In this document: positions 8,089 through 21,859 of the stretch, one piece after another
Numbering within the stretch: the stretch's first letter is position 1
Layout of the letters: each line of letters starts with the position of its first letter
DNA from: Halopseudomonas nanhaiensis
Lineage (GTDB): Bacteria; Pseudomonadota; Gammaproteobacteria; Pseudomonadales; Pseudomonadaceae
Reading direction: 5' to 3'
NCBI RefSeq assembly: GCF_020025155.1
Contig: NZ_CP073751.1
Coordinates: 1,178,001-1,242,000 of the forward strand
DNA: 64,000 nt
Made by a program: the position numbers and the translations under genes
Notes under the pieces: generated by a model
Told to the model about the DNA's origin: nothing
The model's input: only the letters and a program-made list of their open reading frames with translations
The model's database searches: none

Positions 8089-11000
8089 ATGCGACTCAAG
8101 TGCATCAAGCTGGCGGGTTTCAAATCCTTCGTGGATCCGACTACCGTCTACTTTCCCACCAACATGGGCGCAGTGGTCGGGCCCAATGGCTGTGGCAAGT
8201 CGAACATCATTGATGCGGTGCGCTGGGTCATGGGCGAAAGCTCGGCGAAAAACCTGCGTGGCGAGTCGATGACCGATGTCATCTTCAACGGCTCCAACAG
8301 CCGCAAGCCGGTCGGGCAGGCGTCGATCGAGCTGGTGTTCGACAACAGTGAAGGCAAGCTCAAGGGTGAGTACGCCGGTTACAACGAGATTTCCATCCGC
8401 CGCAAGGTCACCCGCGAAGCGCAGAATCAGTATTACCTCAACGGCACCAAGTGCCGCCGCCGCGATATCACCGACATCTTTCTTGGCACCGGCCTGGGGC
8501 CGCGCAGCTACTCGATCATCGAACAAGGCATGATTTCCAAGCTGATCGAGGCCAAGCCAGACGAGCTGCGTCTGTTCATCGAGGAAGCGGCAGGGATCTC
8601 CAAGTACAAGGAGCGCCGCCGCGAAACCGAGAATCGCATTCGACGCACCCATGACAACCTCGCGCGTCTGATCGATCTGCGCGAGGAGCTCGAGCGGCAG
8701 TTGTCTCATCTGCATCGGCAGGCCCAGGCGGCCGAGAAGTACAAGGAGTACAAGGCCGAGGAGCGTCAGCTCAAGGCGCAGTTGCAGGCGCTGCGCTGGC
8801 AGACGCTGGACGGCCAGGTTGGCGAACGCGAGCATCGCGTCCGTGACCTGGAGATCGCGCTGGAGGCGCTGATAGCCGAACAGCGCAACGCCGACAGCGA
8901 GATCGAAAAGCAGCGCGATCAGCATGCCGACCTGACCGAAACCTTCAGTCGCGTGCAGGCCCGTTTCTACAGTGTGGGTGCCGACATCAGTCGCATCGAG
9001 CAGGCGCTGCAGTTCAGTCGAGACCGTCAGCGCCAGTTGCATGAAGACATCGAGCAGACAGAGCAGGCCTGGCAGGAAGCCCAGAGCCATTTGACCCAGG
9101 ACCAGGCGCTGCTTGCGGATCTGCAGGCCGAACTGGCTGCGCTCGAGCCGGAGATGGACATGGCCGGTGCAGCGGACGAGGATACCGCCGCCCAGCTGCA
9201 GACTGCCGAAGAGGCGATGCAGGCCTGGCAGGCGGCGTGGGACCAGTTCAACCAGCAGGCTTCGGCGCCGCGGCAGCAGGCCGAGGTCGAGCAGTCGCGT
9301 ATCCGGCACCTGGAACAGGCTGTCGAGCGATTTGGTGAACGCATTCAGCGGCTTGAGGATGAGCGCGCAACGCTTAGCGCCGGCCCGCTGGATGACGAGC
9401 TCGCCGAGCTCGGAGAACAGCTGGCCGAGCTCGATCTGCGATCGGAAAGCGAACAGCATCAGTTGGCTGATGTGACCGAGTCACTGCAGTTGCAGCGCGA
9501 AACGCTGACGGTGCTTACTCAGGAGCAGGACAGTCGCCGCGGCGAGATTCAGCGGCAGAGCGGCCGCCTTGCCTCGCTTGAAGCACTGCAGCAGGCGGCA
9601 CTGGATCGGGGCGCGGAGGTCAGCGACTGGCTGCGTGAGCAGGGCCTCGATGCATTGCCGCCATTGGCCGAACAGCTCACGGTCGAGCCCGGCTGGGAAC
9701 TCGCGGTGGAAACCGTACTGGCTGCCGATCTGCAGGCCGTCAGTCTGGATCGGCTGGACCGCCTGACCGAGACGCTCGGCAGCTTCAGTCAGGGCAGCCT
9801 GCGTGCAGTCGAGGTCGCGGAAACGGCTGGTACAGACGCGCCGAATGGCGACTCGCTGCTGGCCATGGTTCGTTGCCCGGCCGACCTGACACCCTGGCTG
9901 GGTTCGGTACGCACTGCTGACGACCTGGGACAGGCCATGCAGCGACGTGCCAGCCTGGCCGCTCACGAGTCGCTGATCACACGCGACGGCCATTGGCTCG
10001 GCCGCAACTGGTTGCGATTCAGGCGCGGAGAAGCCAGCGAATCCGGCGTGCTTGCACGCCAACAGGAAATCGAGACGCTGCAGGCGACGCTTCAGGAGCA
10101 GGAGCTGTTGCTCGATGAGGCGCAGGCGCGCATCGCCGAGCTGCGAGAGTCGACCCGTGATCAGGAGCAGCAGCGCGACGCATTGCAGCAGACCATCGCG
10201 CGCCTCGGTCGCGAGCAGGGTGATCTCAAGGCCCAGGTATCGGCCAGGCAGGTGCGCCTGGAGCAGGTCAATGCGCGACGGCAGCGCATTACCGAGGATC
10301 TCGAGGACATCCGGGCGCAGCGCGCTGATGAGCTGGAACAGATAGGCGAAGCGCGGCTTACGCTGCAGGAGGCGCTTGATCGCATGGCCGATGATGCCGG
10401 CCAGCGCGAGGCGCTGTTGCATCAACGCGAGGAGGTTCGCGAAACGGTCGATCAGGCTCGCCAGCAAGCCCGGCAGCACAAGGACCGGGCCCATCAGCTG
10501 GCGCTGCGTGTGCAGTCACTGCGCGCGCAGCAGGACTCCACCGCGCAGGGACTCGAGCGACTGCTGCAACAGGTCGAACGGCTGGGCGAGCGCCGCGAGC
10601 AGTTGCGCATGACGCTCGATGAAAGCCAGGCGCCTGAGGACGATCAGCGTATCGAGCTGGAAAGCCTCCTCGAACAGCGAATCGACATCGAACAGGAACT
10701 GTCTGCGGCGCGGCAGGCGCTGGAGGGCGTGGACCAGCAGATGCGCGAGCAGGATCGCCGTCGCAGTCAGGCCGAACAGCAGTCCCACCTATTGCGCGCA
10801 CAGCTCGATGAGCAACGCCTGGTCGCGCGCGATCTGCAGACGCGGCGCCAGGGATTGCAGGAGCAGTTGCTCGAGGCCGGGTATGACCTGATTGCGGTGA
10901 TCGACACCCTGCCTGAGGGGGCTACCGAATCGGAGTGGGACAGCCAGCTGGCCCAGCTTGACGCGCGTATTCAGCGACTCGGCGCGATCAACCTCGCGGC

Positions 11001-11592
11001 GATCGAGGAGTATCAGCAGCAGTCCGAGCGTAAACGTTACCTTGACGCGCAGAACGCCGATCTGGAAGAAGCACTGAATACACTGGAACAGGTGATCCGC
11101 AAGATCGACCGCGAAACCCGCAGCCGCTTCAAGGAGACCTTCGACAAGGTCAACCACGGGCTGCAGTCTTTGTTTCCAAAAGTGTTCGGCGGTGGCCATG
11201 CCTACCTGGAGCTGACCGGCGACGACCTGCTCGATACCGGCGTGACCATCATGGCGCGCCCGCCCGGGAAGAAGAACAGCACCATCCACCTGTTATCCGG
11301 CGGCGAGAAAGCGCTTACCGCCATTGCACTGGTGTTCTCCATATTCCAGCTCAATCCGGCGCCGTTCTGCATGCTCGACGAGGTCGATGCGCCGCTCGAC
11401 GACGCCAACGTCGGCCGCTACGCCCGAATGGTCAAGGAAATGTCATCGCGGGTGCAGTTCATTTATATCACCCACAACAAGATCGCCATGGAAATGGCCG
11501 ACCAATTGCTCGGTGTGACCATGCATGAACCCGGCTGCTCGCGCCTGGTCACAGTCAACGTCGAGGAGGCCGCAGCCCTGGCGGCAGTGTAA
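8089..11592 (+). CDS. smc: Chromosome segregation protein SMC
   Basis: The ATPase of the bacterial condensin, 1167 residues from the ATG at 8089, where the conserved MRLKCIKLAGFKSF N-terminus begins; the frame extends 22 codons further upstream without homology. Visible in order: Walker A GPNGCGKSN (31-39), a long first coiled coil, the hinge (about 500-650), a second coiled coil very rich in Gln/Glu/Arg, the ABC signature LSGGEKAL, and Walker B FCMLDEVDAPLDD near the C-terminus. The length matches Pseudomonas SMC. No ScpA/ScpB partner is present in the window. zipA follows about 100 bases downstream. Confidence 0.97.
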   Translation: MRLKCIKLAGFKSFVDPTTVYFPTNMGAVVGPNGCGKSNIIDAVRWVMGESSAKNLRGESMTDVIFNGSNSRKPVGQASIELVFDNSEGKLKGEYAGYNEISIRRKVTREAQNQYYLNGTKCRRRDITDIFLGTGLGPRSYSIIEQGMISKLIEAKPDELRLFIEEAAGISKYKERRRETENRIRRTHDNLARLIDLREELERQLSHLHRQAQAAEKYKEYKAEERQLKAQLQALRWQTLDGQVGEREHRVRDLEIALEALIAEQRNADSEIEKQRDQHADLTETFSRVQARFYSVGADISRIEQALQFSRDRQRQLHEDIEQTEQAWQEAQSHLTQDQALLADLQAELAALEPEMDMAGAADEDTAAQLQTAEEAMQAWQAAWDQFNQQASAPRQQAEVEQSRIRHLEQAVERFGERIQRLEDERATLSAGPLDDELAELGEQLAELDLRSESEQHQLADVTESLQLQRETLTVLTQEQDSRRGEIQRQSGRLASLEALQQAALDRGAEVSDWLREQGLDALPPLAEQLTVEPGWELAVETVLAADLQAVSLDRLDRLTETLGSFSQGSLRAVEVAETAGTDAPNGDSLLAMVRCPADLTPWLGSVRTADDLGQAMQRRASLAAHESLITRDGHWLGRNWLRFRRGEASESGVLARQQEIETLQATLQEQELLLDEAQARIAELRESTRDQEQQRDALQQTIARLGREQGDLKAQVSARQVRLEQVNARRQRITEDLEDIRAQRADELEQIGEARLTLQEALDRMADDAGQREALLHQREEVRETVDQARQQARQHKDRAHQLALRVQSLRAQQDSTAQGLERLLQQVERLGERREQLRMTLDESQAPEDDQRIELESLLEQRIDIEQELSAARQALEGVDQQMREQDRRRSQAEQQSHLLRAQLDEQRLVARDLQTRRQGLQEQLLEAGYDLIAVIDTLPEGATESEWDSQLAQLDARIQRLGAINLAAIEEYQQQSERKRYLDAQNADLEEALNTLEQVIRKIDRETRSRFKETFDKVNHGLQSLFPKVFGGGHAYLELTGDDLLDTGVTIMARPPGKKNSTIHLLSGGEKALTAIALVFSIFQLNPAPFCMLDEVDAPLDDANVGRYARMVKEMSSRVQFIYITHNKIAMEMADQLLGVTMHEPGCSRLVTVNVEEAAALAAV

Positions 11593-11691
11593 AGTTTTGC
11601 AAGAGCGTGCTAGTGTCCACGCATAAATCCCTGATCCCGGCGCGCTGCGCAGGGACAACACATAAAACAGTTGATCAGGAACAACATATTC

Positions 11692-12567
11692 ATGGATTTC
11701 GGTTTGCGTGAGTGGCTAATCATCATCGGCCTTCTGGTGATCGCCGGCATTCTGTTCGACGGCTGGCGTCGCATGGGCGGCCGGTCGCGGATCCGTTTCA
11801 AACTCGAGCGCAATCTGGGCGACCTTCCCGAACCCGACAACCGCGACGAGTTGCTCGGTCCGCCGCGGGTCGTTGGCCGGAGTGATCGCGCGGAGCCTTC
11901 GCTGGGCGACGACCTGGGCGATTCGACAGCCACGCTTGAGGCGACGCGGCGCGAGCCCGAGCAGGTCGGCCTTGATCTGGAAGAACCCGCAGCCGGCAGC
12001 TCGATGAGAACCAAAGCGGCCAAACCGGTCAAGCCGGAGAAACCGGCAAGCAAGCGTAAAACCGATCGTATTACCCGCATCGAATCGATGGAATCCGTTG
12101 ACGAAGAACCTGCGTTGCCGCGTGACACTGCGCCGGTCGAAGAAGTGTTCGTCATCAACGTCATCGCCCGGGACGAACTCGGCTTCCAGGGCTCTGCGCT
12201 GCTGCAGAACATCATGGAAAGCGGGCTGCGCTTCGGCGAGATGCACATCTTCCATCGTCACGAAAGCATGAGCGGCAATGGCGACATTCTGTTTTCGATG
12301 GCCAACGCGCTGAAGCCGGGCGTCTTCGATCTCGACGAAATGGACTCCAGCTACGTCCGGGCCGTGAGTTTTTTCATGGGCCTGCCAGGGCCGCGTCATC
12401 CGAAGCAGGCGCTGGACTTGATGATCGCCGCAGCGCGCAAGCTGGCCCACGAGCTGGGAGGGGATCTGAAGGACGAACAACGCAGCGTGCTGACCGCCCA
12501 GACCATCGAGCACTATCGCGCGCGGATCGCCGAGTACGAACGCAAGCATTACGCGCTGCGCCGCTGA
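11692..12567 (+). CDS. zipA: Cell division protein ZipA
   Basis: A 291-residue bitopic membrane protein that tethers FtsZ rings to the inner membrane. It starts with the MDFGLREW N-terminus and a membrane helix (about 5-25), followed by a charged, Pro/Lys-rich linker (about 30-150) and the FtsZ-binding ZipA C-terminal domain (about 155-290, with FGEMHIFHRHE). The ATG at 11692 is preferred over the upstream TTG at 11671 because AGGA lies 11 bases before it and homologues begin here. It lies between smc and ligA, the usual Pseudomonas arrangement. Confidence 0.95.
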   Translation: MDFGLREWLIIIGLLVIAGILFDGWRRMGGRSRIRFKLERNLGDLPEPDNRDELLGPPRVVGRSDRAEPSLGDDLGDSTATLEATRREPEQVGLDLEEPAAGSSMRTKAAKPVKPEKPASKRKTDRITRIESMESVDEEPALPRDTAPVEEVFVINVIARDELGFQGSALLQNIMESGLRFGEMHIFHRHESMSGNGDILFSMANALKPGVFDLDEMDSSYVRAVSFFMGLPGPRHPKQALDLMIAAARKLAHELGGDLKDEQRSVLTAQTIEHYRARIAEYERKHYALRR

Positions 12568-12613
12568 TTTTCAGGTTCGCTCCAGACAGCCTGCTCCCCG
12601 GGCGCACAAGCCC

Positions 12614-12646
12614 GTGGGAGCGGCGTCCCCGCCGCGATAAGCGCGG
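12614..12646. repeat. Single REP element (zipA-ligA spacer)
   Basis: One imperfect palindromic unit beginning GTGGGAGCGGCG and ending in CCGCGATAAGCGCGG. It is the same family as the multi-copy REP elements elsewhere in the window and lies in the 162-base zipA-ligA spacer. Confidence 0.8.
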
Positions 12647-12723
12647 ATGCATCGACGCACCCTACGACACCGCTGAGCCCCCCATCGATGCGTTACACTT
12701 TGCCCATGTTCCCGGCTGACTGA

Positions 12724-16067
<3,344 letters not shown>

Positions 16068-16072
16068 CGGCT

Positions 16073-16248
16073 CATCGCGGCGGGGACGCCGCTCCCACGG
16101 GTCGGTCCCACATCCTGTAAGGCGGGGGCACCGCCCTCGGCGCGATAGCGGACTTGCTGGCTGCACCCATCGCGGCGGGGACGCCGCTCCCCCGGGTCGG
16201 GTCCCGCATCATGTAAGGTGGGAGCGCCGTCCCCGGCGCGATAGCGGA
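16073..16248. repeat. Two REP pairs (BIME), 96-bp direct repeat
   Basis: Each unit is a head-to-head pair: an ATCGCGGCGGGGACGCC arm (16073 and 16169) and, about 45 bases on, an inverted GTAAGG...CGCGATAGCGGA arm (ends 16152 and 16248). The whole pair is repeated at a 96-base interval. It lies immediately upstream of the RAYT transposase, the typical position of the elements such enzymes recognise. Confidence 0.85.
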
Positions 16249-16337
16249 CTGTGACCCAGTTCGCATACCTGGCGGCCTAACTTCATTCCTTTAAGGCACC
16301 CTGCAAGAATCGTCTCATTCTGACAGGGAAGAAACAG

Positions 16338-16775
16338 ATGCACACGCCATCAAGACCGGCCTCCCATCGCTTGCGGCGGGGCAGGGTGTCGGAGCCAGGG
16401 CGGATCTACCTGATCACCACAGTCACTCGGTCCCGCAAGCCGGTATTCAACGATCTGCACGCAGCACGAAGGGTGATCCGGACCCTGGCAAACCAACGAA
16501 AGGTGTCCACCCTGGCATTCGTTCTGATGCCGGATCATCTGCATTGGCTATTCGCCCTGGGTCATGAGTCGCTCGACGTGACGGTGGGGCGCTTCAAGTC
16601 GATGTCAGCCAGGGCGCTCGGCCGTTCAACGTGGCAGCCCGGGTATCATGACCGCGCGGTGCGCGACGAAGAAGATTGTCAGAAACTGGCGCGTTATGTC
16701 GTGGCCAACCCTCTGCGTGCGGGGCTGGCGGACAGCGTTGGGAACTACGCTCACTGGGACGCCGTCTGGCTCTGA
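16338..16775 (+). CDS. rayT: REP-associated tyrosine transposase (RAYT)
   Basis: A 145-residue Y1-type single-strand DNA transposase of the RAYT family. The metal-binding HUH-type motif is H67-x-H69 in MPDHLHW, and the likely nucleophile is Y120 in ARYVVANP, which matches the family C-terminal helix. RAYTs are domesticated IS200/IS605-like enzymes that cut REP DNA and are considered the engine of REP spread. AGGGAAG precedes the ATG. Two REP pairs lie just upstream, and related elements occur at about ten other places in the window. It converges on the chemotaxis gene. Confidence 0.92.
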   Translation: MHTPSRPASHRLRRGRVSEPGRIYLITTVTRSRKPVFNDLHAARRVIRTLANQRKVSTLAFVLMPDHLHWLFALGHESLDVTVGRFKSMSARALGRSTWQPGYHDRAVRDEEDCQKLARYVVANPLRAGLADSVGNYAHWDAVWL

Positions 16776-16806
16776 CGTCGATGGCTCGCTCAGCGATGTG
16801 GCCGAT

Positions 16807-17856
16807 TTACACCGACGCCGGGTGATGGTTTGCCAGTACCGTCTCGGCCCGTTCGGCAATATCCTGCAGATCCCCAGCCAGAACCTGAAGCCGGTGTGCA
16901 GGGTCATCAGCACGACCAACATCGATACGTAATTGCTCAACGGTGCTCGACAGGGCGCCGAGCTGTTCGACGGTGCCAGCACAGATGGATGCGACCCGGG
17001 ATGATTCCTGGTTCATCCGCAGACTCTGCAGGTCGGCGTCCTGCAGTGTCTGCAGAGCCCCCTCCACGAGGCCGGCCCCGGCATCGGCCTGTACGGCCAG
17101 TCGGCCGATTCCTTCTGTGACGCGTTGGGTCTCGCCGTTGATTTCCTGAACGATGCCGGATACTTCAGCGGTGGAGCCGGCGGTTCGTTTCGCCAGGTTC
17201 CGCACCTCCTCGGCAACGACTGAAAAACCACGGCCCATCTCGCCGGCTCGCGCCGCTTCGATCGCAGCATTGAGCGCAAGCAGATTGGTCTGAGAGGCGA
17301 TGCCCTCGATGGACTGACTGACCTGAGCAATCTTTGCGGTTTTCAGATTGAGCTGATCGATCAATGCCAGGCTCTCCTGGGCCTGGCTGGCCAGCGTCTG
17401 CATGACGGCAGCGGTCTTCTCCAGCGATTGCCTGGCGGCTTCGTTGCTGGTGCCAGACGACTGTGCGCTTTGAACGGTGCGATCTGCACAGTCAGACAGC
17501 TCTCGAGCTGCCTCGCTGCACTGGGCGGCGGCCGCTGCGATGCTATCAATGCTGCGTGACTGCGAGGCGACGCGCTCGGCGACGTGCGTGGCGGCCGCAA
17601 CCATGGCCGCGGCAAGCGTGCTGCCTTGAGCCACTGTCACCGCAAGCTCGTCGGGAAGCGCGTGGGTGTGCTCGGGTGGCGCCTGCTCGATCTCGATCCA
17701 TGGCAGCCGCTGAGGCAGGGCCAGCAGCATCCAGGGCAGCGCGCAGGCGAGCAGGGCTGGAAAAATCACCGATTCGCCAAAGGAACTGGCCAGCCATACC
17801 AGGCAGCCAAGCTGGACGGCAACCAGTACAAGCCGAGTAACAACGTCCCTATTCAT
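16807..17856 (-). CDS. Short methyl-accepting chemotaxis-type transducer
   Basis: A 349-residue protein with two closely spaced membrane helices (about 8-26 and 28-48) and then directly a chemoreceptor signalling domain; neither a periplasmic sensor domain nor a HAMP domain is visible. The hairpin tip ([19 protein letters not shown] and the following [11 protein letters not shown]) is well conserved, so it should contact CheA/CheW. The start at 17856 has TTGGAG six bases upstream and gives a sensible membrane N-terminus; the 80-codon upstream extension is rejected. The signal is unknown and may be membrane- or energy-related. Confidence 0.88.
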   Translation of the reverse strand: MNRDVVTRLVLVAVQLGCLVWLASSFGESVIFPALLACALPWMLLALPQRLPWIEIEQAPPEHTHALPDELAVTVAQGSTLAAAMVAAATHVAERVASQSRSIDSIAAAAAQCSEAARELSDCADRTVQSAQSSGTSNEAARQSLEKTAAVMQTLASQAQESLALIDQLNLKTAKIAQVSQSIEGIASQTNLLALNAAIEAARAGEMGRGFSVVAEEVRNLAKRTAGSTAEVSGIVQEINGETQRVTEGIGRLAVQADAGAGLVEGALQTLQDADLQSLRMNQESSRVASICAGTVEQLGALSSTVEQLRIDVGRADDPAHRLQVLAGDLQDIAERAETVLANHHPASV

Positions 17857-17935
17857 GGTGTCTCCAAGGGGGGAACAGACTTCCAACGCCTGCTCATTTA
17901 GCCACCGAAGCGGCGTCGGGGCAATTGGGCAATAC

Positions 17936-19015
17936 TCAGGCCCGGATGAACGCGGTATCCAGGTGATCCTTCCATCGGCCCAGAAGGCGATTATGTGCCG
18001 CCATCGCGCCATAACTGAGCAGCGCCCGCCCGTCCCCGGTGGCCAGTAACGCGAGCGCCCGTCGCTGCGGGTGATAGCGCTCCATCGGCTGGTCATGCAG
18101 GGCAGCCATCAGATTGGCTGCAAGCGTCTTGCCCTGTCGGACGGCATACACCCCCGCGTGGGGCGTGCGCGGCAGCGCTGCGCAGTCGCCGGTGGCGAAG
18201 ACCGTGCGATGACTGACGCTGCGCAGCGTCGCATCGATGCGGACGAACCCGTCCTGGCAAGCCAGTCCCGAGTGTCTCGGCCAATCGAACGCGCCTGCGC
18301 CAGTGGCAACGATGACCGCATCAGCGTGACCGATCGACCTGTCGTCGGCGAACAATTCATCACCGTGCACGCGCGTTACGTGGCAATGCTCCGTCAGGGA
18401 GACGCCGTAGCCGGCGAGCAACTGGCGTGCTCGGTGGTGAACTCGCTGGTGATGCCCGCCCAGCAAGGAGGAACCACTGATGATTTGCACCTCGCAGTCC
18501 GGCAAACTGCTGTTCAGCGCCATGGCCAGTTCGAATGCAGCAGCGCCGCCACCGAGCACCGCCATGCTGCGGGGTGCCCCCGTCGTACGCCAGCGCTGCC
18601 AGGCCGCCACTGGAATCGAAAAGGGCTTGGCTGGCAGCACTTCGATCACGCTGTTGCTGATGTCGGGTAGAGGCGGAACGGACCCGATATTCAATGACAG
18701 CAGTTCAGCCTGAAGCTTGTTGCCACTACCGAGACGAAGCGTCATTTGGTCGGCGTCCAGTCCGCTGGCGCTGTCGATCCATAGCTCGACGCCGCACGCC
18801 CTGCACAGGGTGCGCAGGTCGATTCGGCAGTCTTCCAGGCGATAGCGGCCAGCCAGCAGGCCGGGCATCATTCCCGAGTACCAGCCGTAGCGGTCCGGGC
18901 TGATGAGCAGGCTGCCTGCGGGCGGCTTGCGGCGCTGTTCAAGCCACTCTCGCAGCGCGACGACATGCGCATGTCCGCCGCCCAGGAGTACCAGCGGACG
19001 TTGTTCATCATTCAT
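17936..19015 (-). CDS. FAD/NAD(P)-dependent oxidoreductase (TIGR03169-like, SelD-associated type)
   Basis: A 359-residue flavoprotein with an N-terminal dinucleotide-binding motif [11 protein letters not shown] and later ATGAGAFDW and FATGDCAAL, the latter closing the FAD site. The GGGHAHV...[11 protein letters not shown] pattern is that of the pyridine-nucleotide-disulfide-oxidoreductase-like family that in many bacteria is fused to selenophosphate synthetase SelD. Here it is free-standing and no selD is nearby. It resembles type II NADH dehydrogenase or sulfide:quinone reductase folds, and no redox CxxxxC is seen. Substrate unknown. It is divergent from the MFS gene at 19150. Confidence 0.8.
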   Translation of the reverse strand: MNDEQRPLVLLGGGHAHVVALREWLEQRRKPPAGSLLISPDRYGWYSGMMPGLLAGRYRLEDCRIDLRTLCRACGVELWIDSASGLDADQMTLRLGSGNKLQAELLSLNIGSVPPLPDISNSVIEVLPAKPFSIPVAAWQRWRTTGAPRSMAVLGGGAAAFELAMALNSSLPDCEVQIISGSSLLGGHHQRVHHRARQLLAGYGVSLTEHCHVTRVHGDELFADDRSIGHADAVIVATGAGAFDWPRHSGLACQDGFVRIDATLRSVSHRTVFATGDCAALPRTPHAGVYAVRQGKTLAANLMAALHDQPMERYHPQRRALALLATGDGRALLSYGAMAAHNRLLGRWKDHLDTAFIRA

Positions 19016-19149
19016 TCTTCACAGCCCTATTGTCGAGATTGATAGATGCGCATTGTGGTCGCTAATGCTTCGTTTTTCGGAATCGACTTTCGCTGTGCGG
19101 ACCTGCTACTCTCCTGATCGCACGCTTTTATGTGGTCCGGAGGACATCA

Positions 19150-20487
19150 GTGAACAACAATAATAGCGCTTACCCATCACCGCTCAGAGCCTGGGTGACC
19201 GTCGGCATTCTGCTAATTGCTTATGTGATCTCCTTTGTCGACCGCCAGATTCTCAATCTCCTTGTCGCCCCCATCCGGGCAGACCTGGGTATCAGCGATA
19301 CCCAGATGAGCCTGCTCATGGGTTTGTCCTTCGCGATTTTCTATACCATTGCCGGTATCCCGCTAGGCCGGGTGGCAGACAGCAAGAGCAGGCGCGGCCT
19401 GATCGCCGCCGGTATATTTTTCTGGAGCTTGATGACGGCTGCGTGCGGCCTGGCCAGAACATATTGGCACTTCATCGTTTTCCGTATCGGCGTAGGCGCT
19501 GGCGAAGCTGCACTGTCTCCGGCGGCGTATTCGTTGATGGCAGACAGTTTTCCGCCGGAGAAGCGGGCGACGGCGATCAGCGTTTACTCCATGGGCATCT
19601 ACCTAGGCGCCGGCATGGCGTTCCTGCTTGGCGGCGCCGTAGTGACCTGGGCTCAGGCCCAAGGTGAGATGAGTCTGCCGTTCTTTGGAGTCATCCGTCC
19701 GTGGCAGTTCATCTTTCTGGTCCTTGGCGCAGCGGGCATTGCCTTCTGTCTTCTGGTATTCGCAATCAAGGAGCCTAGCCGTAAGGGCGTTGGCGCGGGC
19801 ATCTCCGTGCCGCTGAAAGATGTGGGCGCGTACCTGCTGAGCATTCGCAAGGCAGTGATATGCCACAATTTCGGTTTCGCCTGCCTGTCGTTTGCTTCCT
19901 ACGGCGCATCGGCCTGGATTCCGACGTTCTTCATCCGAAATCATGGTCTTACCCCGGGTGAGGTGGGCCTCTACTACGGCGCTACGGTAATGGTCGCCGG
20001 CTCGACCGGTATCGTATTCGGCGGCCGCATGGCGGACTGGTTGGCGCGCAAGGGGTATAGTGATTCGAACATGCGCATTGGTGTGGCAGCTGCCATCCTG
20101 ACCCTCCTTTGCAACGTCGTTTATCTTGTCGATAACATGACGCTGTTGTGGATTATCATGTTCTTCAACGTGTTCACCGTCGCGATGCCCTTTGGCGTGG
20201 CACCGGCAGCGATCCAGGAGGTCATGCCCAATGCGATGCGCGGTCAGACGTCAGCTATCTATCTGTTCGTCGTGACGCTGATCGGCCTGGGCATCGGACC
20301 AACCGCCGTGGCGATGACCACCGATTATATTTTCCAGGACGACAATGCCGTCCGGTATTCGATTTTCTGGGTGGCGAGTATCACCACCCTCGCATCCGCA
20401 ATCCTGTTGTGGTTGGGCTTGAAGCCTTACCGGGAAGCGCGGGAAACGCTGAAGGCCTGGGGCGAGCGGCAGAATCAACCCGCCTGA
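19150..20487 (+). CDS. MFS transporter (Spinster-like)
   Basis: A 445-residue major facilitator with about 12 membrane segments. The first helix ends in SFVDRQILNLLVAPIRADLG, a pattern of the Spinster/hexuronate-like MFS group, followed by the loop 2-3 motif GRVADSKSRRG. I chose the GTG at 19150 because CGGAGG lies 6 bases before it; a GTG at 19132 has no such site. It precedes the thiolase by 59 bases on the same strand and may import the acid degraded by the next two enzymes, which is an inference from context. Confidence 0.88.
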   Translation: MNNNNSAYPSPLRAWVTVGILLIAYVISFVDRQILNLLVAPIRADLGISDTQMSLLMGLSFAIFYTIAGIPLGRVADSKSRRGLIAAGIFFWSLMTAACGLARTYWHFIVFRIGVGAGEAALSPAAYSLMADSFPPEKRATAISVYSMGIYLGAGMAFLLGGAVVTWAQAQGEMSLPFFGVIRPWQFIFLVLGAAGIAFCLLVFAIKEPSRKGVGAGISVPLKDVGAYLLSIRKAVICHNFGFACLSFASYGASAWIPTFFIRNHGLTPGEVGLYYGATVMVAGSTGIVFGGRMADWLARKGYSDSNMRIGVAAAILTLLCNVVYLVDNMTLLWIIMFFNVFTVAMPFGVAPAAIQEVMPNAMRGQTSAIYLFVVTLIGLGIGPTAVAMTTDYIFQDDNAVRYSIFWVASITTLASAILLWLGLKPYREARETLKAWGERQNQPA

Positions 20488-20546
20488 TCGGCAGCTTTGA
20501 ACCGCGCCCCTTGGAGGGCGCATCAGGTTAATACAGGAGTCAAACC

Positions 20547-21731
<1,185 letters not shown>

Positions 21732-21764
21732 ACAGTAGCGGCGAGCTTTAAGCCTCTAGCTACA

Positions 21765-21800
21765 AGCGAAACCCGGGCAGATGCTCGGGTTTCGCTTTTT
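21765..21800 (+). terminator. Rho-independent terminator after thiolase
   Basis: A stem of AAGCGAAACCCGGGC with GCTCGGGTTTCGCTT around a short loop, then a run of T. It ends the MFS-thiolase unit, so the acyl-CoA dehydrogenase probably has its own promoter or depends on read-through. Confidence 0.85.
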
Positions 21801-21859
21801 CAGCTGGCTTGAAGCTGGTCGCCTATAGCTTGAAGCTGAAATTCCGGAGGAATTTCCCT

